Positions 19,009 through 27,828 of a stretch of DNA of 64,000 nt are shown piece after piece. The stretch's first letter is position 1. Each line of letters begins with the position of its first letter. A model generated the notes under the pieces. That model worked only from the letters and a program-made list of their open reading frames with translations, had not been told where the DNA came from and made no database searches. Where the stretch lies: the NCBI RefSeq assembly GCF_019654955.1, contig NZ_BPEV01000014.1, forward strand, positions 1-64,000, read 5' to 3'. The translations under genes and the position numbers were made by a program. This DNA is from Shewanella sp. KT0246. Its GTDB lineage: Bacteria > Pseudomonadota > Gammaproteobacteria > Enterobacterales > Shewanellaceae.

Positions 19009-19836
19009 TTATTCGTAACGGTTATCAAGTGTTGCTAATTCGTATGAAGAAAGCTCAGGGATTGACTGACGAACTTCAGATTCTAGAACCATAAGCTCCT
19101 CAAAGTCAGCACAGATTTTTTCGGCCTTTTCTTCAATAGCTTGCGATTGGTCGGCAATTTGAAGCTCAATGTCTTCACCTACTTTTTCCATTTTGGTAGA
19201 AAATGCTTCAATCTTCTCTTCGAAACTTCCACCTTCTGATGACATCATTTCAGCGCCAATTGCCATCATGAAACTGCCCATCGAATTAGCTATCATCGCT
19301 TCCATTTCTTTTTCAAAGTCTTCATTAAATGCATCTTCAATTGAAGACTCAGTAGCACCTAAATAAAACTTGTCGCCTTGCTGATAAGCCGCTTCATCTA
19401 CTCGAGATTGAATACCTGTTAGTAATTCATCTAACTTGGCGCCTGTTGCGTCACCAAAGATTGGAGTTAAGGCTAAACTAACGGCGTCAGTGGCAAGCAC
19501 CACCACTTCATTTACTAGGTCAATAATTTCTGGAACTTGTTGAGATAACTCTTCTGAATAGTCGTTTAACAGTTTACTTTGCTTACTGTCTAATTTGATC
19601 TTACTACCTTCAACATACAGCTCGCCCATCTCAACTCGATATAACTCTTCGCCCTTTTCGCTAATAAGCAGTTTTTTGGGTTCGACGGTTACGTCATAGT
19701 TTAAAGTGACATTACATTGTTCATCATCGATAGACAGCTTTGCCATAGCTGGTGACATAGCACCTGCTGTAAAAATAAGTCCTGACAAAGCAATACCTTT
19801 AATCAATCCGCTGGTGAAATTAGTTTGAGTTTTCAT
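19009..19836 (-). CDS. DUF2884 (YggN) family exported protein
   Basis: A 275-residue secreted protein of the DUF2884/YggN family, function unknown. The signal peptide runs to about AMA at residue 32. After it come CNVTLNYDVTVEPKKLLI and GELYVEGSKIKLDSKQ, the family's N-terminal pattern, then a long acidic helical region rich in Glu with coiled-coil character (about residues 165-260). It stands alone with its own terminator. The high acidic content and helix length suggest a periplasmic, perhaps oligomeric protein; that is inference. Confidence 0.82.
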   Translation of the reverse strand: MKTQTNFTSGLIKGIALSGLIFTAGAMSPAMAKLSIDDEQCNVTLNYDVTVEPKKLLISEKGEELYRVEMGELYVEGSKIKLDSKQSKLLNDYSEELSQQVPEIIDLVNEVVVLATDAVSLALTPIFGDATGAKLDELLTGIQSRVDEAAYQQGDKFYLGATESSIEDAFNEDFEKEMEAMIANSMGSFMMAIGAEMMSSEGGSFEEKIEAFSTKMEKVGEDIELQIADQSQAIEEKAEKICADFEELMVLESEVRQSIPELSSYELATLDNRYE

Positions 19837-20206
19837 TAGCTCTTCCTTAGCTGTTAATAAAGCCAGTCATTAATGTATAGACTGAATTTTTAATTTGGTT
19901 ATCAATTGTGTTCTTTGTAAAACTTACACTAGATAAAGCACAGGTCGTGCCAATAATGAAAAAACCTTTTATTTCAGTAAATAAGTAGGATCAACCTTAA
20001 ATAGAGAACAATATAAAATTAGAAAGTTAACCGACTATGAGTGAAATAAACAACAAAGTGGTGTATTTCACTCATTGGTAATATTCCAAAATGAAGAGTT
20101 TAAAAAATGGGGAGACTGAACGACTAACTGAGTTGCTTACTTACGTTAGTTGCTTACGTTAGTTGCTCACGTTAGAAACTTGCTGGGCTGCTAATAAAGC
20201 AAGCGG
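19837..20206. other. 370-bp gap with short tandem repeats
   Basis: Holds the promoter side of the DUF2884 gene and the 3' flank of glsB. The only structure seen is the 13-bp tandem repeat at 20133-20175. No small gene is supported. Confidence 0.4.
20133..20175. repeat. Three tandem copies of a 13-bp word
   Basis: The word TTGCTTACGTTAG occurs at 20150-20162, again as TTGCTCACGTTAG at 20163-20175, and in a first copy at 20133-20149 with a 4-bp TTAC insertion. It lies about 30 bp beyond the glsB stop. Probably slippage-derived; no function is evident. Confidence 0.8.
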
Positions 20207-21121
20207 TTAAAAAATCGAACGACCTAAAGACTGTGATAAATACTCAAGCATACGAGTACCAGCCAAAGAGTTGCCATTTTGGTCTAGCTCAGGAGACCAC
20301 ACGCAAATAGACATATCACCTGGTATTACCGCAATAATACCGCCACCTACTCCACTTTTTCCTGGCATACCAACTCGATAAGCAAACTCACCAGCACCGT
20401 CATATAAGCCAGAAGTAGCCAATAATGCATTCAACTGTCTGGTTTGCACTGGCGTGATTAATTGCTCATTTTGCAATGTCTTACCACGATTAGCTAAATA
20501 GAACATTGCCTTTGATAAATCAGCGCAATTCATCTTCAACGAGCAGTAGTGAAAATAGCTTTTTAATACCGTATCGACATTGCCATTAAAATTACCAAAT
20601 GATTTCATCAGGTATGCAATGGATGCGTTTCTGGCACTAAATTTAAACTCTGAATTCGCCACATTTTTGTCAAAACATATATGTGAATTACCACTGAGTT
20701 TTCTAACCTCTTCAAGCATGCGGTGCTTAGGCGCACTTTGCCTTGCCTGAATTAGATCTGCAATCACTAACGCGCCAGCATTGATAAAGGGATTACGAGG
20801 AATACCGCGCTCTAACTCAACTTGAACTAGCGAGTTAAAAGACTGACCAGATGGTTCTTTGCCCACTCTGCTCCAAATTTCGTCATCACTATATAGGCTA
20901 AGCGCTAGCGTAAGGCTGAAAACCTTAGAAATACTTTGAATTGAAAATGGCTCTAGGTAATCACCAGCGCCCATGGTTTGACCATCAGCGGTAGTAACAG
21001 CAATCGCAATTTTATTAGGATCGACATTTCCAAGTGCTGGAATGTAGTTTGCGACCTTCCCAGAACCAATAAGTGGCCGAACTTTGTCGACCACTTCTTC
21101 AAGCAATATCTGCTCAGGCAT
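20207..21121 (-). CDS. glsB: Glutaminase
   Basis: Serine-dependent beta-lactamase-fold glutaminase that hydrolyses glutamine to glutamate and ammonia. From the ATG at 21121 it has 304 residues, starting [21 protein letters not shown]. Visible motifs are the catalytic [12 protein letters not shown] (SxxK), [14 protein letters not shown], the conserved KSFGNFNG region and [13 protein letters not shown] longer frame from GTG at 21139 overlaps the end of yggL by ten bases; the ATG start fits the family better. It follows yggL closely, likely co-transcribed. Confidence 0.95.
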   Translation of the reverse strand: MPEQILLEEVVDKVRPLIGSGKVANYIPALGNVDPNKIAIAVTTADGQTMGAGDYLEPFSIQSISKVFSLTLALSLYSDDEIWSRVGKEPSGQSFNSLVQVELERGIPRNPFINAGALVIADLIQARQSAPKHRMLEEVRKLSGNSHICFDKNVANSEFKFSARNASIAYLMKSFGNFNGNVDTVLKSYFHYCSLKMNCADLSKAMFYLANRGKTLQNEQLITPVQTRQLNALLATSGLYDGAGEFAYRVGMPGKSGVGGGIIAVIPGDMSICVWSPELDQNGNSLAGTRMLEYLSQSLGRSIF

Positions 21122-21129
21122 TGGCTGAA

Positions 21130-21456
21130 TTAGCCCCACCAGATGTCATATAAAGCACTGACTTCAAGTTCAGAAACTTTCTTTGCTTCCCAAAATGCTT
21201 TAACAGCAGCAACATCTTCTTCGGTACATTTACCAATTTGCTGTGTAGCAATGATGCCTTCCCACATTTTGTGGCCACCACCGTGGAAACCTAAGTTACG
21301 AGGCTCGATAACTTGATCGATAAACTCATCAACAGTTTTATCAATGTCTTCTTCAGAGATTGACTCTTCAAAAGTCCAGACCACATCAAAACCAAGTTCT
21401 TGGAACTCATCAACGCGTAATTTTTTACGTAAACGGCGAGTACGATTCTTAGCCAT
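21130..21456 (-). CDS. yggL: YggL family 50S ribosome-associated protein (DUF469)
   Basis: A 108-residue basic protein of the DUF469/YggL family, reported to bind the 50S ribosomal subunit. It begins [25 protein letters not shown], the typical basic start, and ends with [11 protein letters not shown], also characteristic. It lies between trmB and glsB on the same strand, with gaps of 62 and 8 bp, so the three probably form one operon. Confidence 0.92.
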   Translation of the reverse strand: MAKNRTRRLRKKLRVDEFQELGFDVVWTFEESISEEDIDKTVDEFIDQVIEPRNLGFHGGGHKMWEGIIATQQIGKCTEEDVAAVKAFWEAKKVSELEVSALYDIWWG

Positions 21457-21518
21457 GTTTATATCCTAGTTTGTATTATCGTTTAAAAATTATTATGTAA
21501 AATCAACAGTAAACTATC

Positions 21519-22235
21519 TTAGCTTACTCTTTCAAACATTAAATCCCAAACGCCATGGCCTAAACGGTGACCACGTGCTTCAAATTTTGTTAATGGGCGA
21601 TGTTCAGGGCGTTCAACCACTGTATTGGTTTCAGATTGGTTTTTATAACCTTCTGCACCAGACATCACTTCAAGCATATGTTCACTGTAGTTTTCCCAGT
21701 CTGTTGCCATATGGAAAACACCACCAATTTTAAGCTTACGACGAATAAGTTCAGCAAATTCAGCTTGGACGATACGACGTTTATGATGACGCTTTTTATG
21801 CCATGGATCTGGGAAGAACAATTGCACACGACTCAGTGAACCATCTGCAATGCTGTTTTCAAGCACTTCCATTGCATCATGGTGATAAACACGTAGGTTA
21901 GTCACTTCCGCTTTACCTGCATCAACAAGACAAGCACCAACACCCGGCTTATGAACTTCAATACCAATATAATTTAATTCTGGGGCAGCTTGCGCCATTT
22001 CAACTAATGAAGCGCCCATACCAAAGCCGATTTCTAATACAGTGTCAGCCTCACGATTAAATACTTCAGTAAGATTAATCGCCTCAGGAGTGTAATCTAA
22101 TCCCATCGTTGGCCAGTATGATTCAATTGCTTGAGCTTGGCCTTTTGTTAGGCGTCCTTCTCTCAATACAAAGCTTCTAATCTTACGAATATATTTACCA
22201 TCTTCGTTAAATTCAGCGGTAGTCACGTCGCTCAT
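21519..22235 (-). CDS. trmB: tRNA (guanine-N7-)-methyltransferase
   Basis: Forms m7G46 in the variable loop of tRNAs using S-adenosylmethionine. From the ATG at 22235, which has a GAGG Shine-Dalgarno, the protein is 238 residues, the usual length. Motifs are [14 protein letters not shown], the SAM site [16 protein letters not shown], and the catalytic region [19 protein letters not shown]. The frame is open up to 22346, but those extra 37 residues have no family match. Divergent from mutY, as in many gammaproteobacteria. Confidence 0.95.
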   Translation of the reverse strand: MSDVTTAEFNEDGKYIRKIRSFVLREGRLTKGQAQAIESYWPTMGLDYTPEAINLTEVFNREADTVLEIGFGMGASLVEMAQAAPELNYIGIEVHKPGVGACLVDAGKAEVTNLRVYHHDAMEVLENSIADGSLSRVQLFFPDPWHKKRHHKRRIVQAEFAELIRRKLKIGGVFHMATDWENYSEHMLEVMSGAEGYKNQSETNTVVERPEHRPLTKFEARGHRLGHGVWDLMFERVS

Positions 22236-22531
22236 GTTTGCCTCATCAATTGGGTGCTTTATAAAAGTGACCCAATGTTTCACTTCAAATTCATAAAATA
22301 GTCGGTAAGTATATCGCAAATTCAGCCTGACTAAAGTAGTTAACACAACTTGAAGTGAAGTTTGTTGCGCATATTTACTTTTTTTACTCCAAGATGAATG
22401 TATTTAACTCAATATCTGTTTTAAATCAGATTAAATTATCCATTTATTTAGCATGTAATTCTTAAACGTAAATAGCGCAGCCACAATATAGCTGACTTGT
22501 TAATCCCCCCCTTGCCATATACACTGCGCCA

Positions 22532-23629
22532 ATGAAAAAAGTTAACTCCTTTTCCGAGCGTATCGTCGCTTGGTACGATGTTCATGGCCGCAAAACATTA
22601 CCTTGGCAAATGAATAAAACCCCATATAGAGTATGGGTTTCTGAGATCATGCTGCAACAAACACAAGTAGCAACCGTCATCCCTTATTATGAAAAATTCA
22701 TGGCAAGCTTTCCATCCATCGAAGCCTTAGCAAATGCGAGTGAAGATGATGTTCTGCACCATTGGACTGGGCTAGGTTATTACGCCCGCGCCAGAAACCT
22801 ACATAAAGCTGCCAAAGCAGTTTGTGAGCAACATAAGGGACAATTTCCTGAATCTTTAGATGAAGTGATTGCATTACCAGGTATTGGCCGTTCAACTGCT
22901 GGCGCAATACTGTCACTAGCACTTGGACAACATCATTCCATATTAGATGGCAACGTTAAGCGAGTGCTTGCAAGACATGATGCAATTGAAGGCTGGCCGG
23001 GGCAGAAACTTGTTGAGCAAAAGTTATGGACACTAACTGATTCCCTAACGCCAAAAGCCAATGTCCGCAAGTTTAACCAGGCAATGATGGATATCGGCTC
23101 TGCCGTTTGCACTCGCAGTAAACCACGTTGCGATGAATGCCCCGTTGCTATTGACTGTAAAGCGCAACTTGCTGGCAGACAAACTGAATTCCCTGGTAAA
23201 AAACCTAAAAAGACTATTCCAACAAAGTCTGCTTGGATGTTAGTCGTCAAACAAGATGGTCAAGTTGTATTAAATAAACGACCACCAGCGGGTATTTGGG
23301 GCGGGCTTTGGTGTTTCCCTCAGTTTGAAACTGAAGCTGAGCTACATGCCCATGTTTCATCAGAGTTTACCGATAAGAAAATAACACACACAGAAACTGA
23401 ATGGCTCGCAGGCTTTAGGCATACCTTCAGCCATTTCCACTTAGACATTCAGCCAATGTTGATTGATATTGAATCAACTCAAGATTTAGCAGAATTTGAA
23501 ACCAGTGTAATGGAACAAAACCAGACTCTCTGGTATAACATACATCATCCAGCTAAAGTCGGATTAGCCGCAGCAACCGAGCGGATTTTATCTCACTTAG
23601 TCGCACTTTCAGCAGCAGATCCTATTTAG
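22532..23629 (+). CDS. mutY: Adenine DNA glycosylase MutY
   Basis: Removes adenine mispaired with 8-oxoguanine. The 365-residue protein has the catalytic N-terminal domain with [17 protein letters not shown], the helix-hairpin-helix [16 protein letters not shown] followed by the catalytic Asp in [11 protein letters not shown], and a 4Fe-4S loop spaced C-x6-C-x2-C-x5-C ([17 protein letters not shown]). The C-terminal NUDIX-like domain with [10 protein letters not shown] and [10 protein letters not shown] reads 8-oxoguanine. It is 20 bp ahead of yggX, the classic mutY-yggX pair. Confidence 0.97.
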   Translation: MKKVNSFSERIVAWYDVHGRKTLPWQMNKTPYRVWVSEIMLQQTQVATVIPYYEKFMASFPSIEALANASEDDVLHHWTGLGYYARARNLHKAAKAVCEQHKGQFPESLDEVIALPGIGRSTAGAILSLALGQHHSILDGNVKRVLARHDAIEGWPGQKLVEQKLWTLTDSLTPKANVRKFNQAMMDIGSAVCTRSKPRCDECPVAIDCKAQLAGRQTEFPGKKPKKTIPTKSAWMLVVKQDGQVVLNKRPPAGIWGGLWCFPQFETEAELHAHVSSEFTDKKITHTETEWLAGFRHTFSHFHLDIQPMLIDIESTQDLAEFETSVMEQNQTLWYNIHHPAKVGLAAATERILSHLVALSAADPI

Positions 23630-23649
23630 GGTCCCGTTAAGGAAACATC

Positions 23650-23928
23650 ATGGCTCGTAATGTTAATTGCGCATATTTAAATAAAGAAGCACCAGGTTTA
23701 GATTTTCAACTTTACCCAGGTGAAGTTGGCAAGCGAATTTTTGATACTATTAGTAAAGAAGCTTGGGGACTTTGGCAGAAAAAGCAAACCATGCTAATTA
23801 ATGAAAATAAACTCAACATGATGAATGTTGATGACCGAAAATTTCTTGAAGAGCAAATGGTTAACTTTTTATTTGAAGGTAAAGACGTAGAAATTGAAGG
23901 TTACGTCCCACCTGCAGAAGACGAATAA
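23650..23928 (+). CDS. yggX: Probable Fe(2+)-trafficking protein YggX
   Basis: Small cytoplasmic protein linked to iron trafficking and protection of Fe-S clusters from oxidation. The 92 residues begin [19 protein letters not shown], with the conserved Cys7, and continue [18 protein letters not shown], all typical. It follows mutY by 20 bp and is probably translated from the same transcript, joining two functions in oxidative damage control. Confidence 0.96.
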   Translation: MARNVNCAYLNKEAPGLDFQLYPGEVGKRIFDTISKEAWGLWQKKQTMLINENKLNMMNVDDRKFLEEQMVNFLFEGKDVEIEGYVPPAEDE

Positions 23929-24262
23929 AAGTAAAACAAAGCATGAGTTAATATTCAACCTGACTCAGCTTCTCTTGAATAGCTCGTATCATCGTTATAT
24001 CGCCTAACTTTATTTAGTGCAGATTATTGATGACGGGCTATTTTTGTATCCTGCAAGCATACATCTGATAGCTGCCTTGCCTAAAGATAACATCTGATTA
24101 TTTAAGTTAAACATTCAAAAAGTTCCCGAATTTTGACAGAAATTTCATATTCGTGACTCTTCTTAAAAATCAGAAATATAGTCAGTTCTTTGTTAGCTAA
24201 GCAACAATAATAAAAAAAGATAACGATTATACTCATCGCAATTGTTTCTAAAGAGAATACTG
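23929..24262. other. 334-bp gap between yggX and the sulfotransferase gene
   Basis: Holds an imperfect hairpin at 23981-24045 (AGCTCGTATCATC against GATGACGGGCT, then ATTTTTG) that may end the mutY-yggX transcript, and the sulfotransferase promoter region near its right end. No small gene was supported. Confidence 0.4.
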
Positions 24263-26065
24263 ATGATTAAGCCACTCATTTACACCATATTGGCAGTAAG
24301 CCTTAGTGTATCAATCCCTATGGTTAGTGCAGATCCACTTGGAATGAAACCCTTTCCGGTACCTGATGCACCTTTAGGCTACCTAGTTCATAACCCTTAT
24401 GAAAACGCACCACTAACAGCATTAGTCACTTTAGATGGCCACACAATTTCAAATGTTGAAGTAACTGTTCATGCCAAAGACGACACAGGTGTAAGCATTC
24501 ACTATCAAGTTGATGATATGCGCGTAATGAGTGAAGGTGGCGTCCCGATTTTTGGCCTATACCCTGCTCTCATGAATCACTTCACGGTTAATTGGACAGA
24601 AAATGGCAAGCAACATAGCCATGATTACCAAATGCTAACCCCTGACATCGACATGGGCTTTTCAGAAAGCCAATGGGCTAAAGCGCCCCTTGTCGAAGTT
24701 AAGCATGTTGATGCCGACTTTACAGACCGCCTATATTTTCTAAACTGGACGAATCCGGACGGTAAAACTGGCCAGCTTGCCCATAATAACCCTGATGCAC
24801 CGGGGGCATTTTCTTGGGATGGTAAGCCTGGATTTTTTATCATAGATACTGCTGGTGATATCCGCTGGTATTTAAACCCTTACACCACCCACGATTCAAA
24901 ATCTTTTGATAATGCGGGTTACGCCATGGGGATGAACGTCACCGAAGATGGCAACATGGTTTGGGTGCAAGGCCAAGGCTGGAAAAAGATGTCTCTGATG
25001 GGCAGAATGATTTCTGAGCATAGCCTGCCCGGTAATTTTATTGATGCATCACATGAAGGTATTGAAGGCGCAAACGGCAATATCTTTATTCGCGCAGCTG
25101 CCAAAGATTATCGCCGCCCAGATGGTAAGTTAGTTAACACCATCCGTGACCAAATTATCGAAGTCGATACTACAGGGAAACTCGTTGATTACTGGGACTT
25201 AAACAGCATTTTAGATCCTATGCGCGATGACGCCTTGTTGTCGTTGGATGCTGGCGCTGTATGCCTTAATATCAATGCAGCACAAGCTGGACACCAAACA
25301 ACCTTAGAAGACTTACAAAATGCTCCTTATGGCGACATCCATGGTGTCGAAACAGGCCGTAATTGGATCCATGTAAACTCTATAGATTACGATGCCACTG
25401 ACGACAGTATTATCATCAGTTCACGTCACCAATCCGCCGTAATTAAAATTGGTCGTGACAAGCAAGTGAAATGGATTTTAAGCCCATCACAAGGCTGGTC
25501 TGAAAAGTTTACCGATAAACTGCTAACACCAGTAGATAATAAAGGTAACAAGCTAAACTGTAATGAAAAAGGCCTTTGTCGCGGCACTGACTTTGATTTC
25601 TCTTACACCTCACACACTGCGTATTTAGTGCCTGAAAAAGGTACCTTAACCGTTTTTGATAATGGTGATGGCCGTCATTTAGGTCAACCAATGTTTGCTA
25701 GCGAAAAGTATTCTCGCTCAGTCGAATACAAAATTGATCAGCAAAACCTAACGGTGCAACAAGTGTGGGAATACGGTAAAGATGAGCTGGGTTATGAAGG
25801 CTATTCTCCAGTCACCTCTATTGTTAAGTATCAACAAGACAAAGACAGCATGATGAGCTATTTTGCTTCTGCAGGCTTGTTCGGGTTAGGTGGTGGCTAC
25901 GGTAACCTTAAAATGGATGACACCACAGGCAAAGTGCAGTCAATTTTAGTTGAACATCGTTATGGCGAAACCAAACCTGCTGTGCGGATTAATATTAATA
26001 GCCACGATATGTTTGCTACAGGCTATCGCGCTCAAGTTATCCGCCTGCAAGAAATGCTCAAGTAA
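24263..26065 (+). CDS. Periplasmic aryl-sulfate sulfotransferase
   Basis: PAPS-independent arylsulfotransferase family: moves a sulfate group from one phenolic ester to another phenol in the periplasm. The ATG at 24263 has an AGAG-type ribosome site; an upstream TTG at 24242 is less likely. It has a signal peptide ending near VSA (residue 23), an N-terminal beta domain and a six-bladed propeller. The stretch SHTAYLVPEKG with VFDNGDGR and KYSRSVEYKIDQ matches the E. coli AssT region that holds the catalytic His. E. coli AssT needs DsbL/DsbI for a disulfide; no such genes are adjacent here. Ends in its own terminator. Confidence 0.88.
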   Translation: MIKPLIYTILAVSLSVSIPMVSADPLGMKPFPVPDAPLGYLVHNPYENAPLTALVTLDGHTISNVEVTVHAKDDTGVSIHYQVDDMRVMSEGGVPIFGLYPALMNHFTVNWTENGKQHSHDYQMLTPDIDMGFSESQWAKAPLVEVKHVDADFTDRLYFLNWTNPDGKTGQLAHNNPDAPGAFSWDGKPGFFIIDTAGDIRWYLNPYTTHDSKSFDNAGYAMGMNVTEDGNMVWVQGQGWKKMSLMGRMISEHSLPGNFIDASHEGIEGANGNIFIRAAAKDYRRPDGKLVNTIRDQIIEVDTTGKLVDYWDLNSILDPMRDDALLSLDAGAVCLNINAAQAGHQTTLEDLQNAPYGDIHGVETGRNWIHVNSIDYDATDDSIIISSRHQSAVIKIGRDKQVKWILSPSQGWSEKFTDKLLTPVDNKGNKLNCNEKGLCRGTDFDFSYTSHTAYLVPEKGTLTVFDNGDGRHLGQPMFASEKYSRSVEYKIDQQNLTVQQVWEYGKDELGYEGYSPVTSIVKYQQDKDSMMSYFASAGLFGLGGGYGNLKMDDTTGKVQSILVEHRYGETKPAVRININSHDMFATGYRAQVIRLQEMLK

Positions 26066-26102
26066 ATACTTTAATTAAACACGACTAAAAGTTTTACAAA
26101 AC

Positions 26103-26131
26103 GCCCCCCAGAGCAATTTGCGGGGCTTTTT
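26103..26131 (+). terminator. Terminator after the sulfotransferase gene
   Basis: Stem GCCCC / GGGGC extended by a few more pairs, then TTTTT. It lies 38 bp past the stop and separates the sulfotransferase from the GPH transporter operon. Confidence 0.8.
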
Positions 26132-26219
26132 ATTGGCTAAAGTTTAGCTTCCTTTCTACTTTCTGCTCTTCAATAAACCTGTTTCAAATTGAATCATAAT
26201 TAAATTAACACTGGTCAAA

Positions 26220-26235
26220 AAATGATTAATCATTT
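26220..26235. promoter_or_regulatory. 16-bp AT-rich palindrome upstream of GPH transporter
   Basis: AAATGATTAATCATTT is a perfect palindrome 97 bp ahead of the transporter start. It may bind a dimeric regulator or be part of the promoter; no regulator is suggested by sequence alone. Confidence 0.35.
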
Positions 26236-26250
26236 ACATTCTAACAACAA

Positions 26251-26264
26251 TGTAAGCGCTTACA
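26251..26264. promoter_or_regulatory. LacI-type operator TGTAAGCGCTTACA
   Basis: Perfect 14-bp palindrome with a central CG, the hallmark of LacI/GalR family operators, flanked by the wider inverted words AACAAT and ATTGTT. It lies 67 bp before the GPH transporter start. It differs from the four NagR-type sites in this window, so a different LacI-family regulator, not encoded here, probably controls the transporter/GH94-type/CBM9 block. Confidence 0.7.
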
Positions 26265-26331
26265 CTAATTGTTAAATATAAATATTGCTAAAAATCAGTT
26301 AGCTGGAAAGTCGCCATAAATACCCAATTGG

Positions 26332-27759
26332 ATGGAATCAACTAAGGTAATAGTAACAATGGCTCAAGAACCCAAAATGTCACCTGCAACACCTCTATCT
26401 GAAAAATTATCGCTAAAAGAAAAAGTGGGATATGCCCTTGGGGACGTGGCATCTAATTTTTATTGGCGAGTGTTTGACGTGTTCCTTTTCATCTTTTATA
26501 CCGATGTATTTGGTATTTCTGCCGCAGCTGTCGGTACCATGATGTTAGTGACGCGAATTATTGATGCCGTATCAGATCCTTTAATGGGCGCATTAGCAGA
26601 TAGAACCACAACACGTTTTGGTAAATTCAGGCCTTACCTTTTACTGGGTATTTTACCGATTGCCGCAGCGGGAGTGCTAACCTTCACCGTTCCAGATTTA
26701 GGTGATGATGGAAAATTAATCTGGGCTTACGGTACCTACATTTTTATGATGTTAGCTTATACATTCATTAACGTCCCATACGGTGCATTGCTAGGCGTTG
26801 TTACAGCTGACAGCCAAGAGCGTACCACCTTAACCAGTTTCCGTTTTATCGGAGCCTTTTCTGGCGGTACCTTAGTTGCTTACATGACACCAGAGCTGGT
26901 AAACATGCTTGGCAACGGCAATGAAGCCTTAGGTTGGCAGCTAACAATGGGATGCTACGGTTTAATTTCAGCAGTGCTTTTCACCCTAACCTTTTTAGCC
27001 ACTAAAGAACGTATCGCACCACCGAAAAATCAGCAAACCAGCATCAAACAAGACATTATGGATTTAACCAAGAATAAGCCTTGGCTTATCTTGTTTTCAC
27101 TGGCGTTGATTATCATGTTTACCATCACCCTTAGAGCCAGCACGGGCACATTTTATTTCAAATATTATGTCGGTCGTGAAGACCTCATTGGTACTTTCAC
27201 CGCTGTATATATGATTTCGCTGGCAATAGGCGCCGCCTCTACTCCATTACTGAGCCGCTACTTTGATAAACGCAGTTTATTGATAGGCTTAATGAGCCTA
27301 GTGGCATTATTCTCCGCAGGCTTTTACTTAATCCCACCTAATAATTTAACCATGATGTTTATCATGCAAGCATTGATTGGTTTTTGCCTTGGCCCCAAAT
27401 CGCCATTGGTATTTTCAATGTACGCTGATACCGCCGATTACTCGCAGTATAAAAATGGCCGCCGGGCTACCGCAATGATTTTCTCTGCTGCAGCATTCTC
27501 ACAAAAACTAGGCGGTGCATTTGCTGGCGCCATGATTGGTTGGCTACTGTCGTCAATGGGTTATGTGGCAAACCAGCAACAGTCTCCCGATTCATTGATG
27601 GGGATTTTATTGCTTAACACTCTCATCCCTGCCGCATTCGCACTATTAGCAGTATGGGTTGTTAAACACTACAGCCTAGATGAGCAAAAAATGCAGCACA
27701 TCAATCAAAGTTTGTATCCAACGAATGTGGCAGAGCCAGTAACTAATAGCCAAAAATAG
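26332..27759 (+). CDS. GPH family sugar:cation symporter
   Basis: Twelve-helix MFS transporter of the glycoside-pentoside-hexuronide:cation group (MelB-like). It has LSLKEKVGYALGDVASNFYWR at the start, with the GxGDxASN-type helix I motif, then DPLMGALADRTTTRFGKFRPYLL, the loop 2-3 signature of the family, and ADTADYSQYKNGRRATAMIFS in the second half. The start may be the ATG at 26332 or the one at 26359, which has AAGG upstream. It is 69 bp ahead of the GH94-type gene and likely imports the disaccharide or glycoside that enzyme uses. Confidence 0.9.
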   Translation: MESTKVIVTMAQEPKMSPATPLSEKLSLKEKVGYALGDVASNFYWRVFDVFLFIFYTDVFGISAAAVGTMMLVTRIIDAVSDPLMGALADRTTTRFGKFRPYLLLGILPIAAAGVLTFTVPDLGDDGKLIWAYGTYIFMMLAYTFINVPYGALLGVVTADSQERTTLTSFRFIGAFSGGTLVAYMTPELVNMLGNGNEALGWQLTMGCYGLISAVLFTLTFLATKERIAPPKNQQTSIKQDIMDLTKNKPWLILFSLALIIMFTITLRASTGTFYFKYYVGREDLIGTFTAVYMISLAIGAASTPLLSRYFDKRSLLIGLMSLVALFSAGFYLIPPNNLTMMFIMQALIGFCLGPKSPLVFSMYADTADYSQYKNGRRATAMIFSAAAFSQKLGGAFAGAMIGWLLSSMGYVANQQQSPDSLMGILLLNTLIPAAFALLAVWVVKHYSLDEQKMQHINQSLYPTNVAEPVTNSQK

Positions 27760-27828
27760 TATTCATAAATAACAATCCAAATACACAATTAAATTGCTCA
27801 TATCAGACACAAGTTCAGGAATAAGATA

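Noticed and set aside
21519..22346. Longer TrmB reading with 37 extra N-terminal residues
   Set aside because: The ATG at 22235 has a good GAGG site and gives the usual length.
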